Positions 6,544-14,829 of a stretch of 14,829 nt of DNA are shown here, in pieces (position 1 is the stretch's first letter; the number at the start of each line of letters is the position of its first letter). Both the position numbers and the translations under genes were made by a program. Under the pieces are notes generated by a model. That model worked only from the letters and a program-made list of their open reading frames with translations. It was not told where the DNA came from and searched no databases. The stretch lies in assembly GCA_019237595.1 (NCBI GenBank), contig JAFAGU010000281.1:1-14829 (forward strand), in the 5' to 3' direction. The stretch comes from Betaproteobacteria bacterium. GTDB lineage: Bacteria > Pseudomonadota > Gammaproteobacteria > Burkholderiales > SG8-39.

Positions 6544-7524
6544 ATGCTGCTCAACTGCGTCGCCTACCAGGAAGGCCACAAGCTCGCGGACATCGAGAAG
6601 AGCCGCATCAGCGAGCACCTCGCTCGGCCGGGCACGTTCGTCTGGGTCGCGCTCAAGGACCCGACCGAAGAAGAGCTGCGCGAGATGCAGGAGCAGTTCC
6701 ACCTGCACCCGCTCGCGGTGGAAGACGCGGGCCACGGCCACCAGCGGCCGAAGGTCGAGGAATACGGCGACCAGCTCTTCGTCGTCATGTCGACCGTGGA
6801 GGTCGCGCCCACCGACGAATACCACCTCGGCGAGGTCAACGTCTTCGTCGGCCCGAACTTCATCCTCTCCGTGCGCCACAAGGCGCAGCGCGGCTTCCAG
6901 GAGGTGCGCGCGCGCTGCGAGCGCGAGCCTCATCTGCTGCGCCACGGCTCAGGCTACGTCCTCTACACGCTCATGGATGCGGTGGTCGACCGCTATTTCC
7001 CGGTGCTCGAGGCGCTCGAGATGGAGCTCGAGGCGATCGAGTCCAACCTCTTCCGCTCCACCAACTCCGCGGCCGCCTCGCGCGAGAGCATAGAGTCGCT
7101 CTACTACGTGAAGCAGCAGCTCACCACGCTGAAGCACGTCACCGCGCCGCTCCTCGAGTACACCGGCAAGCTCTTCGGCGGGCGCGTGCCGCAGGTCTGC
7201 GCGGGCCTCGGCGAATACTTCCGCGACGTCTACGATCACCTCGTGCGCCTCAACCAGTCGGTCGACACCGCGCGCGACACGGTCGGCACGGCGATCCAGG
7301 TGAACCTCGCGATGATCACCATCGCCGAGAACGAGGTCACGAAGCGCCTCGCCTCCTACGCCGCGCTCGTCGCCATCCCCACCATGATCGCGGGGGTCTA
7401 CGGCATGAACTTCAAGCACATGCCGGAGCTCGACTGGTCGTTCGGCTATCCCCTCGCGCTCGGCCTCATGGCGGGCCTCGACCTCTACCTCTGGTACCGC
7501 TTCAAGAAGTCCGGCTGGCTATAA
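6544..7524 (+). CDS. corA: CorA-type magnesium/cobalt transport channel
   Basis: 326 residues (E. coli CorA 316). A cytoplasmic N-terminal domain of about 265 residues, mixed alpha/beta and then long helices, is followed by two C-terminal transmembrane segments: about residues 267-286, ending in the signature GMN (287-289) and then FKHMPELDW, and about 297-317, closed by the basic tail RFKKSGWL. GMN forms the selectivity filter of the pentameric Mg2+ channel in the inner membrane. HLHPLAVEDAGHGHQRPKVE (57-76) in the N-terminal domain is typical of the family. The gene is divergent from the aminotransferase operon. No Shine-Dalgarno is visible between the candidate -10 and the ATG. Co2+, Ni2+ or Zn2+ transport by relatives cannot be excluded, so the ion is inferred from the family. 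Confidence 0.93.
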   Translation: MLLNCVAYQEGHKLADIEKSRISEHLARPGTFVWVALKDPTEEELREMQEQFHLHPLAVEDAGHGHQRPKVEEYGDQLFVVMSTVEVAPTDEYHLGEVNVFVGPNFILSVRHKAQRGFQEVRARCEREPHLLRHGSGYVLYTLMDAVVDRYFPVLEALEMELEAIESNLFRSTNSAAASRESIESLYYVKQQLTTLKHVTAPLLEYTGKLFGGRVPQVCAGLGEYFRDVYDHLVRLNQSVDTARDTVGTAIQVNLAMITIAENEVTKRLASYAALVAIPTMIAGVYGMNFKHMPELDWSFGYPLALGLMAGLDLYLWYRFKKSGWL

Positions 7525-7551
7525 GCCCCGGCCGTTTCGCAGCCGCGCGCG

Positions 7552-7929
7552 TCAGAACCGGAGCTCGGCCCGGACGACGTCCCAGGTGACGCCCACCCGT
7601 CCCCTAGCGTCCTTGCCGACGAGATCCATCCTCGAGAGCGCCGCCACGTCGGTGTGCACGTTCTTGTAGTCGCGCCCGAGCCGCTTCGCGAGCTCGTAGA
7701 TCGAGCAGGCGCCTTTTTCCTTCAGGTCCTTCAGCAGCGCCCAGCGCGCCGGCGTGAGCGCTTTGGTGAACGCAGGGAGGTCCTCGAGCGAGAGCACCCG
7801 CAGCGGAGCGAGCTTGCGCCCCTCGGCGAGGCGGTTCCAGGCTGCCTCGAAGCGGTCGAGCGCATCGCGGGGCGGCGCGACGCGAAGCTCGAGCACCCTA
7901 GCCAAGGCGGCCTCCCGCCGCGGCGACAT
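7552..7929 (-). CDS. Winged-helix DNA-binding antitoxin-like protein (TumA / HVO_A0114-like)
   Basis: 125 residues from ATG 7929. The C-terminal half is a winged helix-turn-helix: ALTPARWALLKDLKEKG (57-73), then IYELAKRLGRDYKNVHTDV, in which RDYKNVHTDV is the recognition helix, then a wing around GRVGVTWD. This pattern is typical of the HVO_A0114 family of putative DNA-binding proteins that accompany TumE-type toxin genes. The likely role is neutralising the preceding gene product and autoregulating the pair (inference). The start is uncertain: a GTG at 7896, one base after the toxin stop, would begin at V12 of VLELRVAPP, which fits where the family usually starts. The ATG gives a 32-bp overlap with the toxin gene. 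Neither has a strong ribosome site. It converges on corA with 27 bp between the stops and no clear terminator. Confidence 0.72.
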   Translation of the reverse strand: MSPRREAALARVLELRVAPPRDALDRFEAAWNRLAEGRKLAPLRVLSLEDLPAFTKALTPARWALLKDLKEKGACSIYELAKRLGRDYKNVHTDVAALSRMDLVGKDARGRVGVTWDVVRAELRF

Positions 7930-8119
7930 CGCGCTCGAAGTCGTAGCGCAGCTGCTCGACGGAGCGGAACTCGTAGGGAGACCTCCGCCCGAGCACGATC
8001 TTCTCGCCGTTCTCGTACTTCACGAGATTGCCGTAGCGCAGGCGATAGCGACCGGCCGTTTCGAGGCGGAGCTCGACGACCGTTCCGCCGACGATGCACG
8101 TCTCGTGCAGGAGCGACAT
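7898..8119 (-). CDS. Small TumE-like toxin candidate
   Basis: 73 residues. The C-terminal part, SPYEFRSVEQLRYDFERDV (47-65), closely follows the conserved end of TumE (DUF6516) proteins, which as I recall reads PY-x-F-x-SVE-xx-L-xx-DF-xx-DV. The N-terminal beta-strand part, with VVELRLE and YRLRYGNLVKYENGEKIVLG, fits the same fold. The charged, histidine-rich segment (of the YDNE...GKGDHRH type) that many relatives have between these parts is absent or shortened. It may therefore be a divergent subfamily or an inactive toxin. Order (toxin first, wHTH antitoxin second) and overlap are as expected for the system. The mechanism of TumE toxins is not something I can state. The start ATG at 8119 has no clear ribosome site; the frame remains open further upstream but runs into antisense of nadE. 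Confidence 0.6.
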   Translation of the reverse strand: MSLLHETCIVGGTVVELRLETAGRYRLRYGNLVKYENGEKIVLGRRSPYEFRSVEQLRYDFERDVAAAGGRLG

Positions 8120-8127
8120 ATGGCTTA

Positions 8128-8142
8128 TCGTACCATATACGA
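8128..8142. promoter_or_regulatory. Inverted repeat, candidate operator between the toxin-antitoxin pair and nadE
   Basis: TCGTA-CCATA-TACGA is a perfect inverted repeat with 5-bp arms and a 5-bp centre, in the 42-bp spacer between the toxin ATG (8119, minus) and the nadE ATG (8162, plus). On the minus strand one arm overlaps a weak -10-like TACGAT at 8132-8127. On the plus strand it lies directly upstream of the nadE -10-like box. The spacer is AT-richer than its surroundings. An autoregulatory operator is inferred; no binding evidence exists here. Confidence 0.45.
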
Positions 8143-8149
8143 GGCAGCG

Positions 8150-8155
8150 TAAAAT
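8150..8155 (+). promoter_or_regulatory. Candidate -10 box of nadE
   Basis: TAAAAT (5/6 to consensus) ends 6 nt before the nadE ATG, so transcription would begin at or next to the start codon. No Shine-Dalgarno fits between. The -35 region at about 8126-8132 is weak and overlaps the inverted repeat. Confidence 0.4.
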
Positions 8156-8161
8156 GGACTC

Positions 8162-10141
8162 ATGGACGAGTTCTGGAACCTCTATCGGCACGGCTTCGCG
8201 CGGGTCGCGGTCGCCACGCCCGCGGTGCGCGTGGGCGATCCCGAGGCCAACCTGAACGCGACGCTCGATCTCGCCCGCGAGGCGGCGCGCGCGAAGGCGA
8301 TCCTGGCCGTGTTCCCGGAGCTCGGCCTCTCCGCCTACAGCTGCGAGGACCTCTTCCACCAGGAAGCGTTGATCGACGCGTCCGCCGAGTCGCTCGCGCA
8401 GTTCCTGCGGGAGACGAAGAACCTGAAGCTCCTATCGCTCGTCGGCCTGCCGGTGGCCGTGGATGGACTGCTCTACAACTGCGCGGCGGTGTGCTGCGAG
8501 GGAAGGCTCCTCGGGGTCGTGCCGAAGACGTACCTGCCCAACTACCGCGAGTTCTACGAGGCCCGCCAGTTCACCCCGGGCGATACGGCGGCGAGGAAAT
8601 CGATCCGCCTCGCCGGGCAATCCGTGCCATTCGGGAACGAGCTCCTCTTCGAGAACGAGCGGCTGCGGGGGTTCGTGCTGCACGTCGAGATCTGCGAAGA
8701 CCTCTGGGTGCCGGCGCCGCCCTCCTCCTATGCCGCCCTGGCCGGCGCGACGGTGATCGGCAACCTCTCGGCCTCCAACGTGGTCATCGGGAAGGCAGGC
8801 TACCGGCGCCAGCTCGTCTCGAACCAGTCCGCGCGGTGCATCGCCGCGTACCTCTACAGCGCCTCGGGCCCCGGCGAGTCCACCACCGACCTCGCCTGGG
8901 ACGGCCACGCGCTCGTCGCGGAAAACGGCAACGTGCTCGCGGAGTCGCGGCGCTTCGCCGACCGGCCGCAGCTCGCCTTCGCCGACGTCGACCTCGGGCG
9001 CCTCGCCGCGGACCGCATGCGGCAGAACACGTTTGCCGGCGCCGCGCTGCGCCACCGAGGCGAGGTCGAGCGCTTCCGCAGGGTCGGGTTCGACCTCGAG
9101 GCGCCCCGCGGCAAGGTTCTCCTGGAAAGGAAGATCGAGCGCTTCCCCTACGCCCCGAGCGACCCCGCCACGCGCGCCGCGCGCTGCGAGGAGGTCTACC
9201 GCATCCAGGTCCAAGGCCTCGTCACGCGCATGCGCGCCACCGGGACGAAAAAGCTCGTGATCGGCGTCTCGGGCGGCCTCGACTCCACGCAGGCCCTCAT
9301 CGTCTGCGCGAAGGCCATGGACGACCTCAAGCTCCCGCGCGCCAACATCCTCGCCTATACGATGCCAGGCTTCGCCACCTCGAGCCGCACGAAGAACCAG
9401 GCGTGGCAGCTCATGCGCGCCGTCGGCGCGAGCGCCGAGGAGATCGACATCCGGCCGGCGTGCCTGCAGATGCTGAAGGACATCGGCCACCCGTACGCAC
9501 GCGGGCGCAAGGTGTACGACATCGCCTTCGAGAACGTGCAGGCAGGCGAGCGCACGAGCCACCTCTTCCGGCTCGCCAACTTGCATGGCGGGTTCGTCGT
9601 GGGCACGGGCGACCTCTCCGAGCTCGCCCTGGGCTGGGCGACCTATGGCGTTGGAGACCATATGTCGCACTACAACGTGAACGCGAGCGTCCCCAAGACC
9701 CTCGTCCAGTATCTCGTCGCCTGGGTCGCGGACGCGGGCGAATTCGGCGCGGACGTGCAGCGCGCGCTCCACCGCGTGCTCGACACGGAGATCAGCCCGG
9801 AGCTCGTGCCGGGGAAGCAGAGCACGGAGGCGGTCGTCGGCCCCTACGAGCTGCAGGACTTCCACCTCTACTACCTGCTGCGCTTCGGCTACGCGCCGGC
9901 CAAGATCGCCTTCCTCGCCGCACACGCCTGGAAAGGAAAGTACCGCCTTCCGGAGATCCGGAAGTGGCTGCGCGTCTTCCTCGAGCGCTTCTTCCGCAAC
10001 CAGTACAAGCGCAGCACGGTGCCCAATGCGCCCAAGGTCGGCTCGGGCGGCTCGCTTTCGCCGCGCGGCGACTGGCGCGCGCCGTCCGACGGGTCCGCGG
10101 CCGCCTGGCTCGCGGACCTCCGCAACGTCCCGGCGCGCTAA
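8162..10141 (+). CDS. nadE: Glutamine-dependent NAD+ synthetase (two-domain)
   Basis: 659 residues, similar to the roughly 680-residue mycobacterial-type enzyme. It makes NAD+ from nicotinate adenine dinucleotide, ATP and ammonia freed from glutamine. The N-terminal nitrilase-like amidohydrolase domain (about 10-280) has the full triad: E53 in FPELGLS, K122 in VPKTYLPNYREF, and C178 in VEICEDLW. The C-terminal synthetase domain (about 330-640) has the PP-loop SGGLDS at 370-375 and GTGDLSELALGWATYG further on, typical of NadE. Spacing of the three catalytic residues matches the mycobacterial enzyme closely. The cytosolic product feeds central redox metabolism. The gene is divergent from the toxin-antitoxin pair and convergent with the glycine-zipper gene, with only 3 bp between stop codons. 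A second, downstream ATG is not needed; homology starts soon after residue 5. Confidence 0.95.
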   Translation: MDEFWNLYRHGFARVAVATPAVRVGDPEANLNATLDLAREAARAKAILAVFPELGLSAYSCEDLFHQEALIDASAESLAQFLRETKNLKLLSLVGLPVAVDGLLYNCAAVCCEGRLLGVVPKTYLPNYREFYEARQFTPGDTAARKSIRLAGQSVPFGNELLFENERLRGFVLHVEICEDLWVPAPPSSYAALAGATVIGNLSASNVVIGKAGYRRQLVSNQSARCIAAYLYSASGPGESTTDLAWDGHALVAENGNVLAESRRFADRPQLAFADVDLGRLAADRMRQNTFAGAALRHRGEVERFRRVGFDLEAPRGKVLLERKIERFPYAPSDPATRAARCEEVYRIQVQGLVTRMRATGTKKLVIGVSGGLDSTQALIVCAKAMDDLKLPRANILAYTMPGFATSSRTKNQAWQLMRAVGASAEEIDIRPACLQMLKDIGHPYARGRKVYDIAFENVQAGERTSHLFRLANLHGGFVVGTGDLSELALGWATYGVGDHMSHYNVNASVPKTLVQYLVAWVADAGEFGADVQRALHRVLDTEISPELVPGKQSTEAVVGPYELQDFHLYYLLRFGYAPAKIAFLAAHAWKGKYRLPEIRKWLRVFLERFFRNQYKRSTVPNAPKVGSGGSLSPRGDWRAPSDGSAAAWLADLRNVPAR

Positions 10142-10144
10142 GCC

Positions 10145-10732
10145 TCAGCGCGGCGCGAGCGTCGCGCCCTCTACACGCACCTTGTCGCCGGGCTTCCAGG
10201 CCGGCGCCTCGGCAAAGGCCAGCGTGCGGGTCGAGCCGTCGTCCATGCGCAGCGCAACCTCGTAGTGCTTCTTCGTCTTGACATCTTTCTCGATGGCGTT
10301 CCCGGCAAGCGCCCCGCCGGCCGCGCCCGCGATGGTGGCGAGGCCCTGGTTCCTGCCGTCGAATACTTCGTGGGCGACGACGCCGCCGACCGCGGCGCCG
10401 GCTACGGCGCCCACGCCGGAGCCCTGCCCCTTCACCACGACTTCCTTGACGTCGAGCACCACACCGCACGCGGCGCAGTGCGGCTTGGCCTGGGCGACGC
10501 TCGGCGGCGCGGACGCGAGGTGGGTCGGGGCTGCGACGGACCGATGCTTGTCCTGGCTGGGCGCGGGCGCGCTGGCCGGAGCCGCCTCGGGCGCCTCTCC
10601 TGCCTTGGAGCCCTGCAGGTGGCCGGTGACGGCCGCGATGGCGACGGCACAGGCGATGATCGTGGCGGCGGCCGCGACGGCGACCAGCGGGTGAAGGCGC
10701 GCGCGGGGTTGCGTGAGGTTGGCTTCGCTCAT
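10145..10732 (-). CDS. Glycine-zipper domain membrane protein
   Basis: 195 residues. Seen: a single hydrophobic helix at 15-36 (membrane anchor), an Ala/Pro/Ser-rich linker at about 44-82, a CAAC motif (86-89) with the context HCAACG, a valine-rich segment 91-101, and a glycine zipper at about 102-145 made of GxxxG repeats with two halves split by HEVFDGRNQ. A small C-terminal beta-rich part (about 152-195) follows. The zipper part matches the glycine-zipper 2TM / 17-kDa surface antigen-like family found in proteobacterial envelopes; function in this group is poorly defined. The start has AAGGAG 8 nt upstream (10741-10746). It is downstream of the M48 lipoprotein gene on the same strand but separated by 129 bp with a hairpin, so it probably has its own promoter. 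The CxxC pair could form a disulfide or bind metal (inference). Confidence 0.8.
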   Translation of the reverse strand: MSEANLTQPRARLHPLVAVAAAATIIACAVAIAAVTGHLQGSKAGEAPEAAPASAPAPSQDKHRSVAAPTHLASAPPSVAQAKPHCAACGVVLDVKEVVVKGQGSGVGAVAGAAVGGVVAHEVFDGRNQGLATIAGAAGGALAGNAIEKDVKTKKHYEVALRMDDGSTRTLAFAEAPAWKPGDKVRVEGATLAPR

Positions 10733-10786
10733 GTTGTTTTCTCCTTCCAGATGTGAGGCACGAAACGCTACGCGCGTCTTTTTACG

Positions 10787-10798
10787 CGAAGCGCTTCG
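10787..10798. promoter_or_regulatory. 12-bp perfect palindrome upstream of the glycine-zipper gene
   Basis: CGAAGCGCTTCG is fully self-complementary and lies 54-65 bp before the glycine-zipper ATG. Just beside it, CGCGT (10773-10777) and ACGCG (10784-10788) make a second small inverted repeat around CTTTTT. They could be an operator or transcript hairpins. No convincing promoter boxes are seen in the remainder of this 129-bp gap. Confidence 0.3.
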
Positions 10799-10816
10799 TC
10801 GCGGGAAGGAAGAATT

Positions 10817-10838
10817 TCCGTCGCCGGGAAGCGACGGA
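10817..10838 (-). terminator. Hairpin downstream of the M48 protease gene
   Basis: TCCGTCGC and GCGACGGA form a perfect 8-bp stem with a 6-nt loop, 24 nt after the M48 stop codon. On the minus strand it is followed by AATTCTTCC, only moderately T-rich, so intrinsic termination would be weak. The position fits a terminator for the M48 gene. Confidence 0.4.
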
Positions 10839-10861
10839 TTGTCGCTGAAGCGGCGGTACCG

Positions 10862-12091
10862 CTAGCGCTTGAGCGCGACGGCGGAGAGCCGCTGCACGTC
10901 GAAGCCCTCGCAGCTGTTGAAACCGCTCGCGCAGCCGTATTGGGCGCTCGCGTCTACAGCACGCTGGTAGTACACCTTCGCGGCGTCCGGAAGGCCGAGG
11001 CCGTTTGCCGCCTCGGCCAGCATGAAATACGAGAGGTCCGAGAGGTAGCCCACGCCCATGACCGAGAGCGCGAGCTCGCGCCACTTCTGCTCGGCGTGCA
11101 GCTTCTTCCAGTCGCCCTTCTTGCTGGCGAAGGAAAACGCGCATTCCGTGCGGCATTTGAATTCTGCGGTCCCGGTGCGGAACTGCGTGAACGGCGCCGA
11201 GCGGAAAGTCATCGTGTCGGCTTCCTTCGAGACGCGCGCGGCGTATTGCTCGCGCGTGAGCGCGCCCGGCTTCGCGCTCGCGCTGAGGAAGCTCGGCGCG
11301 TCGCTCGGCGGTCCCGATTTCGCCGCCAGGTAGAGCGGCTCGACGTCGCGGCCGAGCTGCTCGAGCCGCTCGCGCCGGTGCTCGGGCGAGGGATGCGTGG
11401 AAAGGAACTCGGGCGGCGTGCCGCCGAGCTTGCCCATCTTGTCCCAGAGCGTCACCGCCGCCTGCGGGTCGTAGCCCGCGCGCGCGGCGAGCTCGATGCC
11501 GACCTGGTCGGCCTCGCTCTCCGCCTGCCGGCTGTTGGGAAGCGCGATCGCCAGCTGAGCCGCGCTCTCGAGCGCCGCAGCGGCCGTGTCCCGGCCGCCA
11601 AGGAGCACCGTACCCACCACCGCGCCCGCCGTTGTGCCGTAAGCCACGGACATCTTCTCGCGAGTGTGGCTGAGGAGCGCGTGGCCGATCTCGTGGCCCA
11701 TGACCTGCGCGACCTCGTCGTCGGTCGCGTGGAGCTTTTCCCAGATGCCGGTGTAGATGGCCATCTTGCCGCCGGCCATGCAGAAGGCGTTGACGGTCTT
11801 GGGGTCGTCGATCACCTGCACCTGCCACTTCCAAGTCGCGGACTCGGGGCGGAAGCGCACCGCCTGGGCGATGAGCCGCTCGGTGATCTCGTGCACCTTC
11901 TGGTCGCGCGCGGTCCCGGCCTCGATCTTCTTGCTCTTGCCGAAGTCGCTCATCATCGAGCTGTAGGCGCTCGCGGAGCTGCCGATCGCCATGTCCTCCG
12001 AGACGATGGTGAACTGGCTTCGGCCGGTGATCGGGTTCGTGGTGCAGGCGGCCAGGCCGGCGAGGCCCAGGCCGCAGAGGATCTTCTTCAT
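10862..12091 (-). CDS. M48 family metalloprotease, predicted lipoprotein
   Basis: 409 residues. MKKILCGLGLAGLAAC gives a lipoprotein signal with lipobox LAAC and lipidated C16, so the protein should be anchored at the periplasmic face of a membrane; T17 and T18 after the cysteine do not signal inner-membrane retention. The zinc site is HEIGH (H133, E134, H137), with E191 of AESEAD as third ligand. FLSTHPSPEHR (about 244-254) is the conserved loop of BepA/LoiP-like M48 proteases. A C-terminal extension of about 140 residues carries cysteine pairs (CRTEC; CASGFNSC) and a possible helical-repeat segment near 340-385. The likely role is envelope protein quality control (family inference). The start has GGGAGG 4 nt upstream and TAGAAT further up, so it probably has its own promoter 52 bp after lon. 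Confidence 0.88.
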   Translation of the reverse strand: MKKILCGLGLAGLAACTTNPITGRSQFTIVSEDMAIGSSASAYSSMMSDFGKSKKIEAGTARDQKVHEITERLIAQAVRFRPESATWKWQVQVIDDPKTVNAFCMAGGKMAIYTGIWEKLHATDDEVAQVMGHEIGHALLSHTREKMSVAYGTTAGAVVGTVLLGGRDTAAAALESAAQLAIALPNSRQAESEADQVGIELAARAGYDPQAAVTLWDKMGKLGGTPPEFLSTHPSPEHRRERLEQLGRDVEPLYLAAKSGPPSDAPSFLSASAKPGALTREQYAARVSKEADTMTFRSAPFTQFRTGTAEFKCRTECAFSFASKKGDWKKLHAEQKWRELALSVMGVGYLSDLSYFMLAEAANGLGLPDAAKVYYQRAVDASAQYGCASGFNSCEGFDVQRLSAVALKR

Positions 12092-12103
12092 GGCGCCTCC
12101 CAA

Positions 12104-12126
12104 CGGTCCGGATTCTATCGGTCCGG
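12104..12126. promoter_or_regulatory. Direct repeat CGGTCCGG around the M48 gene -10 box
   Basis: CGGTCCGG occurs at 12104-12111 and again at 12119-12126, start to start 15 bp. Between them lies TAGAAT on the minus strand (12117-12112; 5/6 to the -10 consensus), about 20 nt before the M48 ATG, with a weak TTTCTC 17 bp further up. The repeats can also pair imperfectly (7 of 8 positions), so the element could be a binding site or a weak lon terminator. Both are inference. Confidence 0.35.
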
Positions 12127-12143
12127 TCCGAGGCGAGAAAGGT

Positions 12144-14518
<2,375 letters not shown>

Positions 14519-14522
<4 letters not shown>

Positions 14523-14829
14523 GCGTTTTCCTTCCTGCGGAATGCGAGGGTCAGCACGCCTTCGTCGAGGGACTTCGCGCAAAGCTCGAGGCCGGCAGCC
14601 GGAATCGGCAGCCGCCGCTCGAACCGGCCGTAGGGGATCTCGACGCGATGGATGCGCGCGGCGTCCTCGCCGCACGGAAAGGCCCGCGAGGCGGACACGA
14701 CGAGCCGGTCGCCGTCGCGCGCGAGCGTGATGGAATCGGCGGCGACGCCCGGAAGGGCGACGTGCACGCGAACGCCGTCAGAGGTCTCGACGACGTCGAC
14801 CGGCGGCTCCCAGTTTGGAGCGCCGCGAG
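14519..14829 (-). CDS. Hsp20 / alpha-crystallin family small heat shock protein, partial (N-terminus outside window)
   Basis: The frame is open to the right edge, giving 102 full codons before the stop. NWEPPVDVVETSDGVRVHV leads into VALPGV, the classic start of an alpha-crystallin domain, and it ends with LDEGVLTLAFRRKENA, where GVLTL is the conserved A/G-x-L strand. The protein stops soon after, with no visible C-terminal I-x-I/V tail, which many small heat shock proteins use for assembly into large oligomers. These ATP-independent chaperones hold unfolding proteins. A GTG at 14767 is internal, not the real start, because the conserved sequence continues upstream of it. Overlap with lon by ATGA suggests a hsp20-lon unit; the promoter, possibly heat-shock type, would be outside the window. 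Confidence 0.85.

Noticed and set aside
7525..7551. Terminator between convergent corA and the wHTH gene.
   Set aside because: Only a 4-bp GGCT/AGCC pairing near the corA stop and no T-run; not supportable.
5372..10281. Very long plus-strand open frames antisense to the aminotransferase (5372-7093) and in another frame over nadE (7654-10281).
   Set aside because: Arg/Ala/Gly-rich low-complexity translations with no family motifs, fully overlapping genes with intact catalytic residues; expected in high-GC DNA.

Overview
The window is a compact, high-GC stretch of bacterial chromosome, most likely from a betaproteobacterium (inference). Reasons: E. coli-type adenylosuccinate lyase near mnmA and nudJ, a YibF-like glutathione transferase in the same block, a two-domain NAD+ synthase, and strong G/C bias at third codon positions. 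I see 14 protein genes, two of them cut by the window edges. I see no rRNA, tRNA, CRISPR array, insertion sequence or prophage. Most of the long open frames antisense to these genes are shadows of the high GC content.

Region 1 (1-3773). On the minus strand purB is followed by a secreted alpha/beta-hydrolase-like protein (4-bp ATGA overlap) and the N-terminal part of a membrane protein of the spermidine-synthase-like fused family, which runs off the left edge. Divergently, on the plus strand, lie a Fe-S uracil-DNA-glycosylase-superfamily protein and a small glutathione S-transferase. purB and the glycosylase gene are only 19 bp apart, and that spacer is mostly one inverted repeat containing TATAAT.

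Region 2 (3766-7524). A minus-strand operon of class I aminotransferase, nudJ and mnmA is joined by two ATGA overlaps. mnmA meets the glutathione transferase tail to tail with an 8-bp overlap. A corA-type magnesium channel gene is divergent from the aminotransferase across 53 bp.

Region 3 (7552-10141). A probable TumE/TumA-like toxin-antitoxin pair (minus) is divergent from a glutamine-dependent NAD+ synthase gene (plus). The 42-bp spacer holds an inverted repeat and a -10-like box close to the nadE start.

Region 4 (10145-14829, all minus). In transcription order: the C-terminal part of an Hsp20 small heat shock protein, lon (ATGA overlap with hsp20), an M48 metalloprotease lipoprotein, and a glycine-zipper membrane protein. 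This looks like a protein quality-control and envelope-maintenance block.

Most of the content is housekeeping. The parts most worth a second look are the small toxin-antitoxin pair with its putative operator shared with nadE, the recurrent placement of -10-like boxes within about 6-11 nt of start codons (possible leaderless or very short-leader transcripts), the symmetric purB/glycosylase spacer, and the altered nucleophile elbow of the secreted hydrolase.
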